A stretch of DNA of 64,000 bases. Source: Gracilaria gracilis. Its lineage: Eukaryota > Rhodophyta > Florideophyceae > Gracilariales > Gracilariaceae. The stretch lies in assembly GCA_030374805.1 (NCBI GenBank), contig JARGSG010000032.1, positions 186,001-250,000 of the forward strand. Reading direction: 5' to 3'. The notes under the pieces are model-generated. The model was not told where the DNA came from. It did no database searches and was given only the letters and a program-made list of their open reading frames with translations. Positions 9,330 to 19,619 of this stretch are shown here, in pieces. The position numbers were made by a program, and so were the translations under genes. Position 1 is the stretch's first letter. Every line of letters starts with the position of its first letter.

Positions 9330-9887
9330 GAATGCCATGTTGGCACTGGAAGCGACCATGTGCGGTTGTCGTATCGGGAAGTCGACAATTCGTCACCCTG
9401 GCGCCGGAGTGGGGGTGTTTACTACACGCCGATTCATGGAAAATGAAGTTATATGTTACTTTTATGGAACACTGGTGTACCATGACCTAACGAAGAGAAA
9501 AGAGGTACAAAAGAGATATGGTGAAGAGTTATTGGGAGCCATATCCGAACGCTTTCGGGGTTATGCGATGGAGTTTAACGTCCGCGGCGATATATCCATA
9601 GCCTCCCAGAAAGAAGACAAGGAGTAAATTTAATACCTGTATGGATTGTCCCCGCTCCTTTTTCATTGGGTGGAACGATTAACGATCCCAAATATATGGA
9701 AAGTGATAAGGACATTGATGCAGTTGCGGATGGTGTGACGAAATGAAGGACTGCAAATGTGCGGGTCATTCGAACTCCAAATACAGGACGCACCCCGCAT
9801 CAACTACGAGAATACCAAATGCTTGCGGTGCGAGCACTTTGGAAACTGGAAGTGGGAGAGGAGTTGTTCGCGGATTATGGAGGATAG
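9330..9887 (+). pseudogene. SET domain (lysine methyltransferase type), C-terminal to the methyltransferase
   Basis: The opening motif is HPGAGVGVFTTRRFMENEVI followed by CYFYGTLVYHDL, which fits the SET pattern G.GVFA...F..GE.I..Y.G. After a frame change near 9620 the end of the domain appears: GGTINDPKYMESDKD, then TANVRVIRTPNT, and LAVRALWKLEVGEELFADYG. The last block is the classic IxxGEELxxDYG end. The expected NHS in the middle is replaced by TINDP...TANV, as in some distant SET proteins. A TGA lies inside at about 9748. No post-SET cysteines follow the stop. Histone or other protein lysines are the known targets of the family; here the target is unknown. Confidence 0.75.
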
Positions 9888-10386
9888 TATAGCTGGGGTA
9901 CATGAGCAAATCCTATTACAGTAATCGATTAAAACTTGTAGTAAACTACCTACATATAAATTAACCCCCTGAACCTACATAAAGAAGTGGCACTTATTGC
10001 ATTCCAACTTCGTCATTGAGCACGAAATAAAAACTAAAAACTTTGGCAGAACTGCAAAATGGTAGTACATAGATACATAATAGGTAGCGAAGAGCATTTT
10101 ATATGATGGTGTACGGTTATTAACATTATGAGAGCTTTCTAGTTCAGAAATGGAGATTTCAGTTTCAATTTTTGGTTTCGGAATCGGGGAATAAAAAACG
10201 GGACTCGGTGATTTCCACCACACTTCACTCCATTGGGGATGTGCATTCGATCGGTGACGTTCGATCACGGTGAGTGCCAAACACGTCGAGAGCAGAGCAG
10301 TTCCAATTCCAGTGACCTTCGATCACGGTCAGCGGCTAACACGTCGTGAGCAGAGCGTCAACCGCGACGAGCCATTCGCATTGTAT
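9888..10386. other. AT-rich intergenic stretch
   Basis: No supported gene. It holds the 3' flank of the SET relic and the 5' flank of the next gene. TTCGATC(A)CGGT(G/C)AG followed by (A/C)ACACGTCG occurs twice (10260-10285 and 10318-10343), a short direct repeat just before the start of the next frame. No terminal inverted repeat that would close the region A element could be found by eye. Confidence 0.4.
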
Positions 10387-12369
10387 ATGGCGAAACGTAA
10401 GACGAGGGGTGTGAATTCGGAGGAGGTTAGCGGTCGCGCGTCAAAGAGCCGAGGGCGTGGCGGAACGGTAAATGGCGAAGTTCGCACCACTCGTAGTACG
10501 CGTGCGCCTCGGAGTTGTTTAAGTGGGGAGGGGAGGAAAGGTGCGGCGACGAGCGACGGTGCGGCAACGAGCGACGGTGCGGCGACGAGCGTCGGGGGCG
10601 GAACATCGCAGCGAACGGAGTGAACGGTAAGCATTGTGGTGATGAAACCTATTGCAAACGCACGAGATCAAGGAGTTAGTCCCAAGAAAAGCATAGAAGC
10701 GCAGGGAAGTATGCCGAAAAAGATTCTGCGCGGTGGTCGGGAGAGAGATGGTCGTAGAAGAGGCGCAGAGACTGCGCAAGTTTTAGAGGAGAGCGATAGC
10801 GGGGATATGAATATGAAGGGTAAAGAGCTTCGTAGGAGTTTCGAGGGAAGAACGATAGCAAGGAGTAGTACCATATTAGGTAGTGGTGGTCTTCGAGGAA
10901 GAAAGGGAACTGACGGTGACAAAGTGCCTAAGGCTGGGGTACCCGAAAAGGAGGAAGGAGAAAGAAAGACAGTGAGGTGTGGTCATCCGGCGAGGACGCG
11001 AGGAGTGGAGAGTTTGGTTGTTGTGACGCCAAATAGAGTTACAGAGAACGAAAGCATTGGTTTCGAGCAAGAGAATGCAAACCGGGAGAAAGGAGGAGTG
11101 GGGCGTGTACGGCCAGTGGCAGAACGTGAAACAGGGGAGGGTAGTGAGAGAAGAATAAGGAGTTTGTGGCTCATGGATTGGTGGGTGTTGAAGTTGTGGA
11201 AAAGAGGGGAGATAAGCGACGAGAACATGCGGACGGGAGAATGGCACAACGTAGAAGTGGTGGATCAACCAAAGAAATTGTCGGAGGGACAGCAGCAGTG
11301 GTTGAGAGGGATTGCGAAGGGGAGGACGACGTACAAACAGATCGCCGTCGGGAAGTGAATGTCGTGGAGACGGCGCCACTTACATCCCAGGGGATGCGTG
11401 TTAGGCGCAACACTGTTTTACTTCCGAAGGATGTGGGAGACGAAAGTGACGGCGGTCGTGGAGAAAGCGGAGGTAGATTTCGAGGAGATGAAGGGGGATC
11501 AACAAGCGAACGGGAAGGGAATGAGGAGAACTTAAGCGTATTGCCGCGGTCTGCACTCGTTCAGAGGGTGAATTCACTGAAGAGACAGTTGGGAAATATG
11601 AAGGAAGATCAATATAAATTGATGGTGAGTTTGAAGCTGACGCATGAAGAGTTGGGACGGCTGCGAGAGGAAAATAAAAGGCCAAATGTGTTGATCGAAA
11701 GTCTACGGGAGGCAGTGAGGTGGAGGAAGCGAGGTGGTGGAGGACAAAAGGTGAGAGGGCGCCCAAAGTATGATATTGGAGTGGAAGAATGTTCTTATGG
11801 ATTTGAAAGGGATATATATGATAGGATTCCTCATTATGCGAAGTTGGAGGCGTCTAAACTTTGTTCCGACACGGTAAACGTTGGTTAAAGCTCGGAGAAC
11901 AGGAGTGAAACTGTGGGAGAAAGTAGAGAGGGGGGACATGTTCGTAGTTGGGGAGAAGGAGATGGTGCCTAGGTGCCCAATTCAGGTTGCATATGAGATG
12001 AGCGCGTACACACCATCAACAGAGGGTAGAACTGATGTGTTGTTGAAGTATGTGGTCGAGAAAGAAATAACGGGAGAGGCGTGGGAGACGATAAGGGAAG
12101 CGGGGAGGAGACAAGAGGGCGTGGAAAATGTAATCTCAGACAATTGTCTGAAGCAGCGGATGAAACAGACGATAAGCGATGTGATTGGGGTGCGAAAGCG
12201 GGCTGCTCGGGACAGACTATTCTCTTTACTGGGATATGATTTGATTGCGAGGCGGGCGAAACCTAGCGAGGGGACCGAACTTAATGAGGAGTTGAAGAAG
12301 CAGATGGACGAGGCTTGCGAGAAGCATTTGGGAAGTGAAGAAGATGGGATGAACAAGTTGTGTGCTTAA
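10387..12369 (+). pseudogene. Unidentified charged protein with coiled coil and AT-hook, broken frame
   Basis: Starts at ATG 10387 (MAKRKTRGVNSEEVSG). The first frame runs to 11358 with one in-frame TGA at 10621-10623, the second from about 11320 to 11888, the third from 11881 to 12369, so at least two frame changes are needed. A short repeat AATSDG occurs near residue 60. The central part is very rich in Arg, Glu and Gly. About 11560-11720 encodes a coiled coil (LVQRVNSLKRQLGNM...HEELGRLREENKR), followed by VRGRPKYD, an AT-hook-like RGRP motif. The last third (ISDVIGVRKRAARDRLFSLL) is helical. I do not recognise the family. It converges on a transposase fragment and could be its accessory gene or an unrelated insertion. 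Confidence 0.4.
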
Positions 12370-12937
12370 AGAATGAGCGCTTGGAACTGGTGATGGTGTC
12401 GTTGAAGCGCTTCTGCGAGAAGTGAGGGTTCCGAAGAAGACCAATGAGCTCGTCTGCCTCACGGCGACCAAGGTTGGAGGCTACGGAAGCGAGACAGACG
12501 GTAAAATAATCCATATGAAGAGCGCCGAGCGACTCTTCGGAAGGTGGAGGAGTAGAGTCGTTTCTAATTTAGGTTTCAAAGGGTGGGGGAGAGGGTGACG
12601 CAGGTTTAGAACTCGACTCACTTCGGTCTGGTTCCGGAGGTTCCGGTGGAACGGAGACCTCCATTTCTTTGGGAGAGAAGGACTCTGCAGTATGGCAGGG
12701 GGCTGTAACGGTTTCCGAAGAAGAAGCGTTTGGAGGTGGGGCAGATAAATTGAAACGCTTGCTCCGTCGAATGCTGTGCTCACCGTATGGAATGGCTTTG
12801 TGACGGTGGGGACACTGACTGACGTGTCTCTGAAGCGACAACACTCCTCGCGCCATGAACGGGCAACCGCGCTGTTTGTGCCTGCAGTAATAAAACCATA
12901 ATGGAGGGAAAGGGCTGAGAGAAGAGGAAGGGAACAA
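12281..12937 (-). pseudogene. N-terminal fragment of a KDZ/Plavaka-like transposase, copy A
   Basis: Minus strand. It begins with a zinc-finger-like segment (GCPFMARGVLSLQRHVSQC), a Ser/Pro-rich linker (PPEPPEPDRSESSSKPA), a TAA at about 12569, then MDYFTVCLASVASNLGRREA and DELIGLLRNPHFSQKRFNDT. The same order occurs in the longer copy at 17168-19014. Homology stops near 12370, where the convergent unidentified gene ends, so this copy is truncated. Assignment to the KDZ/Plavaka group rests on the zinc-finger-plus-(E)LxxLL arrangement and on the longer copy. Confidence 0.45.
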
Positions 12938-13390
12938 GCACGGAAGAGAAGCAGAAGACGGAAGGACGGTGGAGAGGATGCTGAGGACAGAGGAAGGAGT
13001 GGAAAATAGATTTGAGTTTAAATCACGTGCTTTTGTTCAAAAGGAGAACGCATGGACACGTCGACCTTGACGCCAGGGTTCAACCCTGATTATCCACTAC
13101 TGAAAATAATTCTGTGGATTGACAACGATATATTTGTACACTTGTCCGATCTCGGCCGACGACGCGCAAAATTCTCTGTGGCCTCGCCTCCTCCATAAAC
13201 TGGGATCGTCGTCCGGGCCAGCGTCCTAGTTGATGCTGATGTAGGTCACTGGCTTCTGGTACGTTTAAAAACGACGTTCTCTCCCTTTTTCATCCGAAGC
13301 TGACTACGTTTTCCCATTGCGCTTCGACGAAGGCGATATTTGCTCCGTTTCGTTCGGTTTCTCGCGCGCGGTGCGCAAAACATGATTGAT
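12938..13390. other. Intergenic stretch without a supported gene
   Basis: Contains the 5' flank of the transposase fragment and GC-moderate sequence. No coding or repeat signal could be supported. Confidence 0.3.
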
Positions 13391-13476
13391 GCTTTCCGAA
13401 ACAGTTCTTTCACTTCCTAATCGCATGATGTCGGACATCATGCGATTAGGAAGTTGAACGAACTATTTCGGAGAGT
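13391..13476. repeat. Fold-back sequence: 21 bp perfect arms inside imperfect arms of about 42 bp
   Basis: ACTTCCTAATCGCATGATGTC (13412-13432) is followed by one G and its exact reverse complement (13434-13454). The symmetry goes on outwards with few mismatches: CTTTCCGAAACAGTTCTTTC on the left against the complement of GAACGAACTATTTCGGAGAG on the right. It sits just before the first exon of the repeated module array. Confidence 0.9.
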
Positions 13477-13539
13477 CTTCTTTTGCTGGGGTGCGGACGT
13501 TTGGGTTCTTTGGTAAGGTTATTCTTCCACACTCCATAC

Positions 13540-14640
13540 TTCTGAACCAACTACTAATATTGCTGAAACGATGCGGAACTGGTCTGTACAGAAGAATTCG
13601 TAATGGTAAGTTTGGGAAAGCGAGGTTGGTCACTTTATGCTTTGTTTCTGACATTTTAAGCGGAATTGTATTCCTTCGCAGGTAAACGCTTCTCGATATG
13701 CATCTGCGCGTATTCTAATAGTCAGCGAGTGCGTTTCGTGTACGAAGCAGCATGATTGATTCTGAATGGTAAGTTGGCTATGTTTTCATTGCGGGTTGGT
13801 TTCTTTCTGCCTTGATTCTGACATGCTCTTCATCATTTCATTGCAAAACAGGTAAAGGAATGCTTCTTATGATGCCGGTTTTGCGACTATACGATTATGC
13901 GGATGGTCAACGGTGGCACCGTTGACCATCCGCATACTCCTATAGTCGCAGTGCCTCAATCTCTTGAATGTGTTCATGTTTTTGGTACGTCTTGTTGAAA
14001 TAGTGTGTTGGGAAACGCGTTTCTAAGTATTCAAACTTGTTGTTTGATCTTCTTCGCCGTTGAACACAGGTACTGTTGAGTGTGAGGAATGTGGCACGAT
14101 GCGGAATGGTTCTGTACAGAAGACTGCGTAATGGTAAGTTTAAACTTTGAGAAAGCGAGATTGGTCACTTTCTGCTTTGTTTCTGACATTTGAAGCGACA
14201 TTGTATTGATTCACAGGTAAGCGATTGCGATGCGATTGCACACGACGTTGGTCTAATAGTGGGCACGTGCGTTACGTCTACGAGGCAGAACGAGTGATTC
14301 ATAATGGTAAGTTGGCTATGTTTTCATGGCATGATGGTTTCTTCTTGGTTTGATTCTGACATGTTTTCCATCATTTCATTGCTTAACAGGTAAAGGATTG
14401 TTTCTTATGCTGCCCGTGTTGCGACTAGGAGAATATGGGGATGGTCAACGGTGCCTCAATCTCTTGAATGCGTTCATGTTATTGGTGCGTCTTGTTGATC
14501 TACTCTGTCTGGGAGCTGGGTTTTTTAGTAATCTAACTTGTTGTTTCATTTTCTTAGCCGTTGAACACAGGGAGCTCATGGTGGTACTACTGACTTTTTT
14601 CTTAGAAACAGATAGCACTCTGATATGCGGTACGTTTCTC
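13540..14640 (+). pseudogene. Array of a repeated three-exon module (83 residues) with short GT-AG introns
   Basis: Two and a bit copies of the same exon-intron pattern are visible. Exons by sequence: A1 to 13605, B1 13682-13768, C1 13852-13984, A2 14070-14133, B2 14217-14306, C2 14390-14484, A3 from 14571. Introns of 76-86 bp: 13606-13681, 13769-13851, 13985-14069, 14134-14216, 14307-14389, 14485-14570; all start GT(A/G)(A/C)G and end AG. Module 2 exons total 64+90+95=249 bases, exactly 83 codons, with phases 1, 1, 0. Conserved peptides are CG(T/M)xLYRR(I/L)RNGKR, VR(F/Y)VYEA and PVLRL..Y.DGQR. B1 has a TGA and C1 a 38-base fold-back insertion, so module 1 is broken. I do not recognise the protein. 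Confidence 0.6.
13882..13950. repeat. Fold-back insertion in exon C1
   Basis: TGCGACTATA...ATGCGGATGGTCAACGGTG, one G, then CACCGTTGACCATCCGCAT...TATAGTCGCA. Inner arms of 19 bp and outer arms of 10 bp are exact, with 5-base non-matching spacers between. Exon C2 at 14417-14450 has the single-copy form (TGCGACTAGGAGAATATGGG), and exon C1 is 38 bases longer than C2. Confidence 0.9.
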
Positions 14641-15771
14641 ACAAGAGTAATACTCTACAATCCAGATTGGGAATACTGACAACTCGCTTCCTTTCCGATC
14701 CCAATACAGATAAAACTAATTTCGAACGTTTTGCGACCCTACAAGAAACTTTTGGAAAAAGGGGAGTGCAATTTGAGGTTGAATGGCACTCATGGATGAT
14801 ACATGGATGCCAAACGGACTTCATACGGAGCACGCACAATCTGGGTTTGCCGCCTAATTTCGGGGTGTCAGAATGGAGGACGCTTGCTAGGCCGATGGAA
14901 TGCATATGGAGTGCCAGCGATACACATTGCACTCCATTCGCGCCCACATTATTCGTGTTCAGCGCGCCGCGTGTCAGAATGCACTCCGCGCGCACTCACA
15001 ATAATGAAATAAACTATTAAAAAAATTGATCTGCCGCTGCAAGGGTGTCACATTGGAGCACGGAGGGAGTATAGATTGAGTGCAATTGGAAAGGGAACAC
15101 TGCAAAAACTAGCCTCCACTTCCACTCCCCAAATTGCAAAAATTTCTTCTAGGGCGAGGCGGTGAGCGCTACGTGCGATGAGCGAACTGACATGCGAAGC
15201 GTGACCCGAGTAGTACAGTATCGCCGTGAGGCGCCTCGCCTCATGGCGGTACTGCAGTTCGCAAGTCGGCTCGCATTCTCTGCGAAAATGCTCGCGCAGA
15301 GCGCCGTTCAATGGTGCTGGCGAGCATGAACCTGGCGAGGTTGACGCTCGCCGATGCCATTGAATAGAGCACTGCTAATATAGTGAATAGGGATTAGAAT
15401 AGAGATTACGATAGGCATCAGATAGGTGAATAGATACAAATAAAGGAAACTCTGGTTGAGTAGGAAACATCGGAACTAGCGCTACTATTCCATGGGGTGG
15501 ATGCGAGTATTCCACTTATTGAGACGTTTAATGTGCACCCAATGGGGAAACAAAAACTTTGCTTGGTGGTAAACTGCGCAGTTAATCCTGGCAGAGCAAA
15601 CTAGCGCGACTGGAATACCACGGAGTTTTTCCTGCGGACCAATACTGGGCGACCCAAGCAATTTTCTGCAAAATTTGGAACAGCAGCACAAGGTAATTTT
15701 CCAAAGCATCTACTGGACGACCCTTGCCAAATTCTGCGCGACCCTCGCCAAAAACTAGCATTTGCAGAACA
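14641..15771. other. Intergenic stretch without a supported gene
   Basis: No frame here resembles a known protein. A GC-richer patch at 15130-15330 repeats GCGAG/CTCGC words but forms no clear repeat. The rest is unremarkable. Confidence 0.3.
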
Positions 15772-16050
15772 CAGACGATACTTTCGGTTGTGGAAGAAGA
15801 TGAATATATCCCAGTAGAAGGTGTGACCAGGAATGTAGGGCGTGAAAGGTGTTGGGAGGTGGATTTAGGACGGCTTTTATGTAGCGTTATACGTTTGACT
15901 GAGAAGCGAAATGTTGAAAATATGAAATATCATCTTTGTCCAGCCGCTCGTTTCAAAAAAATTCAAAAATATTTTTGGGACAGCGAACTGGGGTGTTGTG
16001 GCACTTCATCGGTGCTCCGGTGAAGCGCCACGCTACCTTGGTCCGCTGTT
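15772..16050 (-). repeat. Inverted dispersed copy of the 5563-5850 segment with its palindrome
   Basis: Read on the minus strand it repeats the order of 5563-5850: palindrome (15977-16050 here, degenerate), A/T run, CTGGACAAAGATG, TTTCAACATTTC, CACCTTTCACGCCCTAC, CTTCTACTGGGATATATTCA and TTCTTCCACAACCGAAAGTA. Similarity ends near 15772. The unit is about 280 bp and carries no gene, so it behaves like a small non-autonomous repeat that also occurs inside region A. Confidence 0.85.
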
Positions 16051-17167
16051 AGGGGGACCCGGCGAACAAGAAATGAAGTAATTCTTTTTCGGCATGGATA
16101 CCAATCAGCCTTAAGCAGTACTGGGACTACATCGATGCATCAATAGAGCTCTCTCTTGCTCTGGTCCTCTTTCAGATTTTAATGGTTTCTCCTTCTGTTT
16201 ATAGGCCTTGTGGTGGGCCAGAGCGGATGTTTATCAATTTTACGGATTACAATCCTTAATAATTCGTTCCGCTGTCCAATTGACCTGGCAAAGTTCGTAG
16301 TATTTGATCGTCTTCTAGGCTCATGCTAGCTTTTTTGCCAAACGAATTGAAGCCTATAAATGAAAGAGTGGTACCATAGAAGTGCGGTGACATTCGCTTT
16401 GAGTGTGGGGTTTTGTACACATAAACTAGTTTGGTACTTAAACAGGAATTAGGGTGATTCGGTTATTCGCTACGTAGCATGACTGAAAGTGGTGATTTGG
16501 TTATAAAAGATAAAACTTTTTCTGGCTACATTACAACATATTGTACGCCTCACAATGATTTTGCACCAGAGCCCACGAATATCTCATATAGAGGAGAATC
16601 TGTCGACAAAAGGAAGAGTGTCTCTTCTGGCAGACGTCTGAATTCGATTGTAGGAGGAGCTGTATGAGAGGTAGTACACGTAGTGAGAGTTTTAGATAAT
16701 TTAAAGACCGTAACAGGAGGCATTTTTGCCACGTAGTGCAGTAGCCGTTGCACACTGTAATGCGTTCCTACGAGGTAGAAAGACACCTACTTATGCAACT
16801 TTTCTTTTCCGCAATTCACTAAGAGTAGCGGGTAAGGGTCCGATCCACGAAATTAGTATTACTCATCCAGATCTAGGTTCAAACGGCCGTTGAATATATC
16901 TCTACTGTGTGTTCACGGTGTTTGAACTCTTTCCACATACGTCGATCGCCCCTGACGTTCCGTACCACTTTTTTTTGTCCCGACCACCGGTACGTACGCC
17001 CGCTTACAAGATTCACACATGTTCCGACATTCCCATGCGACTAACGGCACGCTAGCCAACTAACCTACCAATCGGGCGTTTTGAAGTTGTGGGGATGGTG
17101 ATCGATTGCTTGAGGATAAAATAACGGACGGAATGGAAAGATTTTCGAGCTGTACATGAACGATATA
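16051..17167. other. Intergenic stretch without a supported gene
   Basis: The frame at 16550-16786 (minus, starting FYLVGTHYSVQRLL) could be a coding remnant but matches nothing I know. Nothing else stands out. Confidence 0.3.
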
Positions 17168-19014
17168 CTATGGTGAATGTTTCTGTCCTGCTCTCCTAGA
17201 CAGAGACCAGCTTGATGACCTTGAAAACGCTGAGGTGCAATTCACTGAGTAGATCGATGCGGAAGGTACTGTAAGAACAAAATCTGGAGATGCTGAGGTG
17301 AAATTTATGGAGTGATTCGAATGCAAAGATGTTGTAAGGGCAGAAGAGAGGTGTGATGTTGAGAAGAAGGTAAGACTCGAAGAGGGAGAAATATTTTGCA
17401 AGGGAAAGGGAGTGGAATGCTTCAACGGCCTTTTCCTTACTGTTTCGGACGATTCCAGGCTTTCTGGTGAGATGTGCCTTCTCAGCATCTTAGAGGAAGG
17501 CTTAGTGTGATTTATGGGCAGCGAGAATATGGGTCTGGGATCGAAGAGCCGCGGATAGAATTCTTAGATTGAGCTCGGAGCAGGGGACGGTATATCGGTG
17601 GCATGGGTGCTGGGGGCGGGTGCCATGGGAGATGCAGAGAATGTCCTTTGCTTCTGGGATGCCTGCAAAGTAGCTGGCGATGATTTCGGGACAATGGCAG
17701 AGCACGCTATTAGCGGCACGAAAGATGAAGCCAGTGACGCTGGAGGAGAAAAAAGGATCGAGGAGGTTGGAGATGGCAGGCTGGATGAGTTGCATTTTGG
17801 TAGAGCGGAAGAGGCTGGAAAAGGTGTGGGGAGTACAATCAGGGTCCTCAGAACCGGTGGACGGATAGAAAGAGATTGGCAGGTATCCAATAAGGGTGAG
17901 GTTGCCAGTGATATATTTGGGACGGAACGAATCTTGGAATTTTAAGTAGGTTCATGTGGATAGGGTGTGAGGTGCTGGAAGAGAATTTGAAAGAGTTGGA
18001 GGACTTGTCGGAGCATGCTTGGAAGAAGCCGAGGAAGAAGTCGATACCAGTGTTTTCGGGGGTTTTCCCGATGTAGGAGTTGTTGGAGAACTGCATGGTT
18101 GCCAGATTAAGGGCTGGGACAGCTTCTTTTCCAAGAGAGGAAGCTTTTGCTCATGGGGTGAGCGAAAGCAGGAGAGCTGGAGAAGGTTGTATGGGGAACG
18201 TTGTGTCAAAAGGTGTTGTCGGAGTGTGCGAGTGCGAATTGTCGTTTAATGATATAGATATCATCCTTTCGTAAGTTAGTGGCTGTGAAGAGGTGCTGTG
18301 GGTCGTGGAGGGTGGTGGGGGGGAAACTGATGTTTCTGAATCGGTGTTGGAAGAGGTCTGTTCGAATTATTGGACACTGGGAGGCGGCGGAGAGGGCGTT
18401 GTAGAAGGCTGACTTGGAGAAGTTGGGGTCGTAGAGGAGAGAGATGAGTTCATTGGCCTTGCGATGGCCGAGGGTGGAAGCGATGGAAGAGATGTAGAGG
18501 ACCATTTGTTCGAGGTGGAAGTTGTTAAGAAGAGGGAAGGAGGGGGGCGGTGGAGGATGTAGGGAGAGGAGAGATAGCAGACGGAGCTGCCTACGATATG
18601 GTAGGCGTCTTGGGTTTGGACGGAGAAGGAGAGCGGTTGCTGATGGTAGGAGTCGTATTTGGCTGTGGGGATGTTATCGGAAGGGCGACGGAAAAGAGGA
18701 GATGGGGGTGGTGGTGGGAGTTGGGGGGTGGACTTGTGACGCTTTGTGCGTGAAGAGGAGTGAGGGACGTTGCCGTTGGGGGAGATGAAACGCTTGTTGG
18801 GGGTGAGGTGATTGGGGAATCTTCTTTGGTGCCTTCGAATGGCAGGGATGGTGCGATAGAAGAAGGGGCAGCCTTCAAAGAAGCAATTAGGCAGGCGGGG
18901 AGCGGTGTGGGGGTGTTGGGGGAGAGAGAGGTACGTAGTGGGGCGCGTAATATGGCGCATGGAGGGTGCGATAGAATGATGGGGGAGGTGGCACGTGATG
19001 CGAAGGCGTTTCAA
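17168..19014 (-). pseudogene. KDZ/Plavaka-like DDE transposase relic, copy B
   Basis: Minus strand, broken into several frames. In order: a zinc-finger-like start (GCPFFYRTIPAIRRHQRRF) near 18880, a Ser/Pro-rich linker, VLYISSIASTLGHRKANELI followed by SLLYDPNFSKSAFYNAL at 18505-18390, then HWQPHPYWIPANLF near 17900. Next come LLDPFFSSSVTGF and CHCPEIIASYFAGIPEAKDI (about 17760-17650), fitting the (R)CxPxxxxYxxDxPE block of Plavaka-type transposases, and, near 17350, ITPLFCPYNIFAFESLHKFH, fitting their xxxxDxLHQxxxG block. The expected Asp before LH is Ser, so catalysis is unlikely. No stop-free frame longer than about 215 codons remains. Named by motif order only. Confidence 0.5.
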
Positions 19015-19619
19015 TAGTGATAGAATAAACGGCCGATATCTTTTATATGAGAATTTTTGAATAGATATGCTTTATCTTTATAGAGATTTGCTATAAGAAG
19101 GGTTTGTATTCTTCTAATCGTATTCTATAAGTAGCTGTTTATGTATACATATCCGTATTCGCCGCCGTATAGTTCTAAATATGTGCCACTTACACACTTA
19201 CATTGGGTTCGGAAACTAGCATGAACGGAAGTAACATGATAGTTTGTCTTCCATCCAAACTAGTAATGATGGAAATATTCATGAATGATTCTTTGCACGC
19301 AAACTAGCACAAGTGGAAATGTGGAAATATTTTCGGAAATTAAGCACATCCAAATTTGGATAAATTCACCGGTTTTTCGATCATTTTAATTCGGTCATTT
19401 TTGACACCAAAAATAGCATTCCGATAACACCGACGTTGCATGGGAATCAATTTAAACCTCCATTACGTCTTGTTTAACGAGTTTTGCATGGGTACATCAA
19501 GTGTTACTGATTATCGATTGTCTGTGAAATCACTATTGCCTCCAAATCTGTCCTCTCCGCAGCTATGGCAGATGGGCATTTCGAATCCTCGCAACAAGAA
19601 ATAGGTTGCTGCGGAACTG
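19015..19619. other. AT-rich intergenic stretch
   Basis: No gene supported. AAACTAGCA(T/C)(G/A)A(A/G)(C/T)GGAA occurs near 19214 and 19300, and a related ACTAGTAATGATGGAA at 19259, a weak three-fold repeat about 45 bp apart. Confidence 0.3.

Larger units (their letters stand above)
6816..9887 (+). pseudogene. Relic gene: helical N-terminus, DNA amino-methyltransferase, SET domain
   Basis: A plus-strand coding track runs from the ATG at 6816 to TAG 9885-9887. I chose 6816 because upstream codons in the same frame are Ser/Pro/Leu-rich noise. In-frame stops sit at 7044-7046 (TAA), 7473-7475 (TAG) and 8624-8626 (TAG), and there is a TGA at about 9748. The frame shifts near 8130, 8845 and 9620. 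Parts in order: an unidentified helical region to about 7930 (LYLSTRLLDILDGDRDW, VEVMVLPFIRVMYEEIQF), an acidic spacer (IEDDVEEMEEIGKPTEPKEG), the methyltransferase (about 8180-9020) and the SET domain (about 9330-9887). Divergent from the ParB/oxygenase gene across a palindrome-rich spacer. Confidence 0.65.

Noticed and set aside
993..9887. Terminal inverted repeats delimiting the region A element
   Set aside because: Flanks at 740-990 and 9890-10270 were compared by eye without finding a convincing pair.
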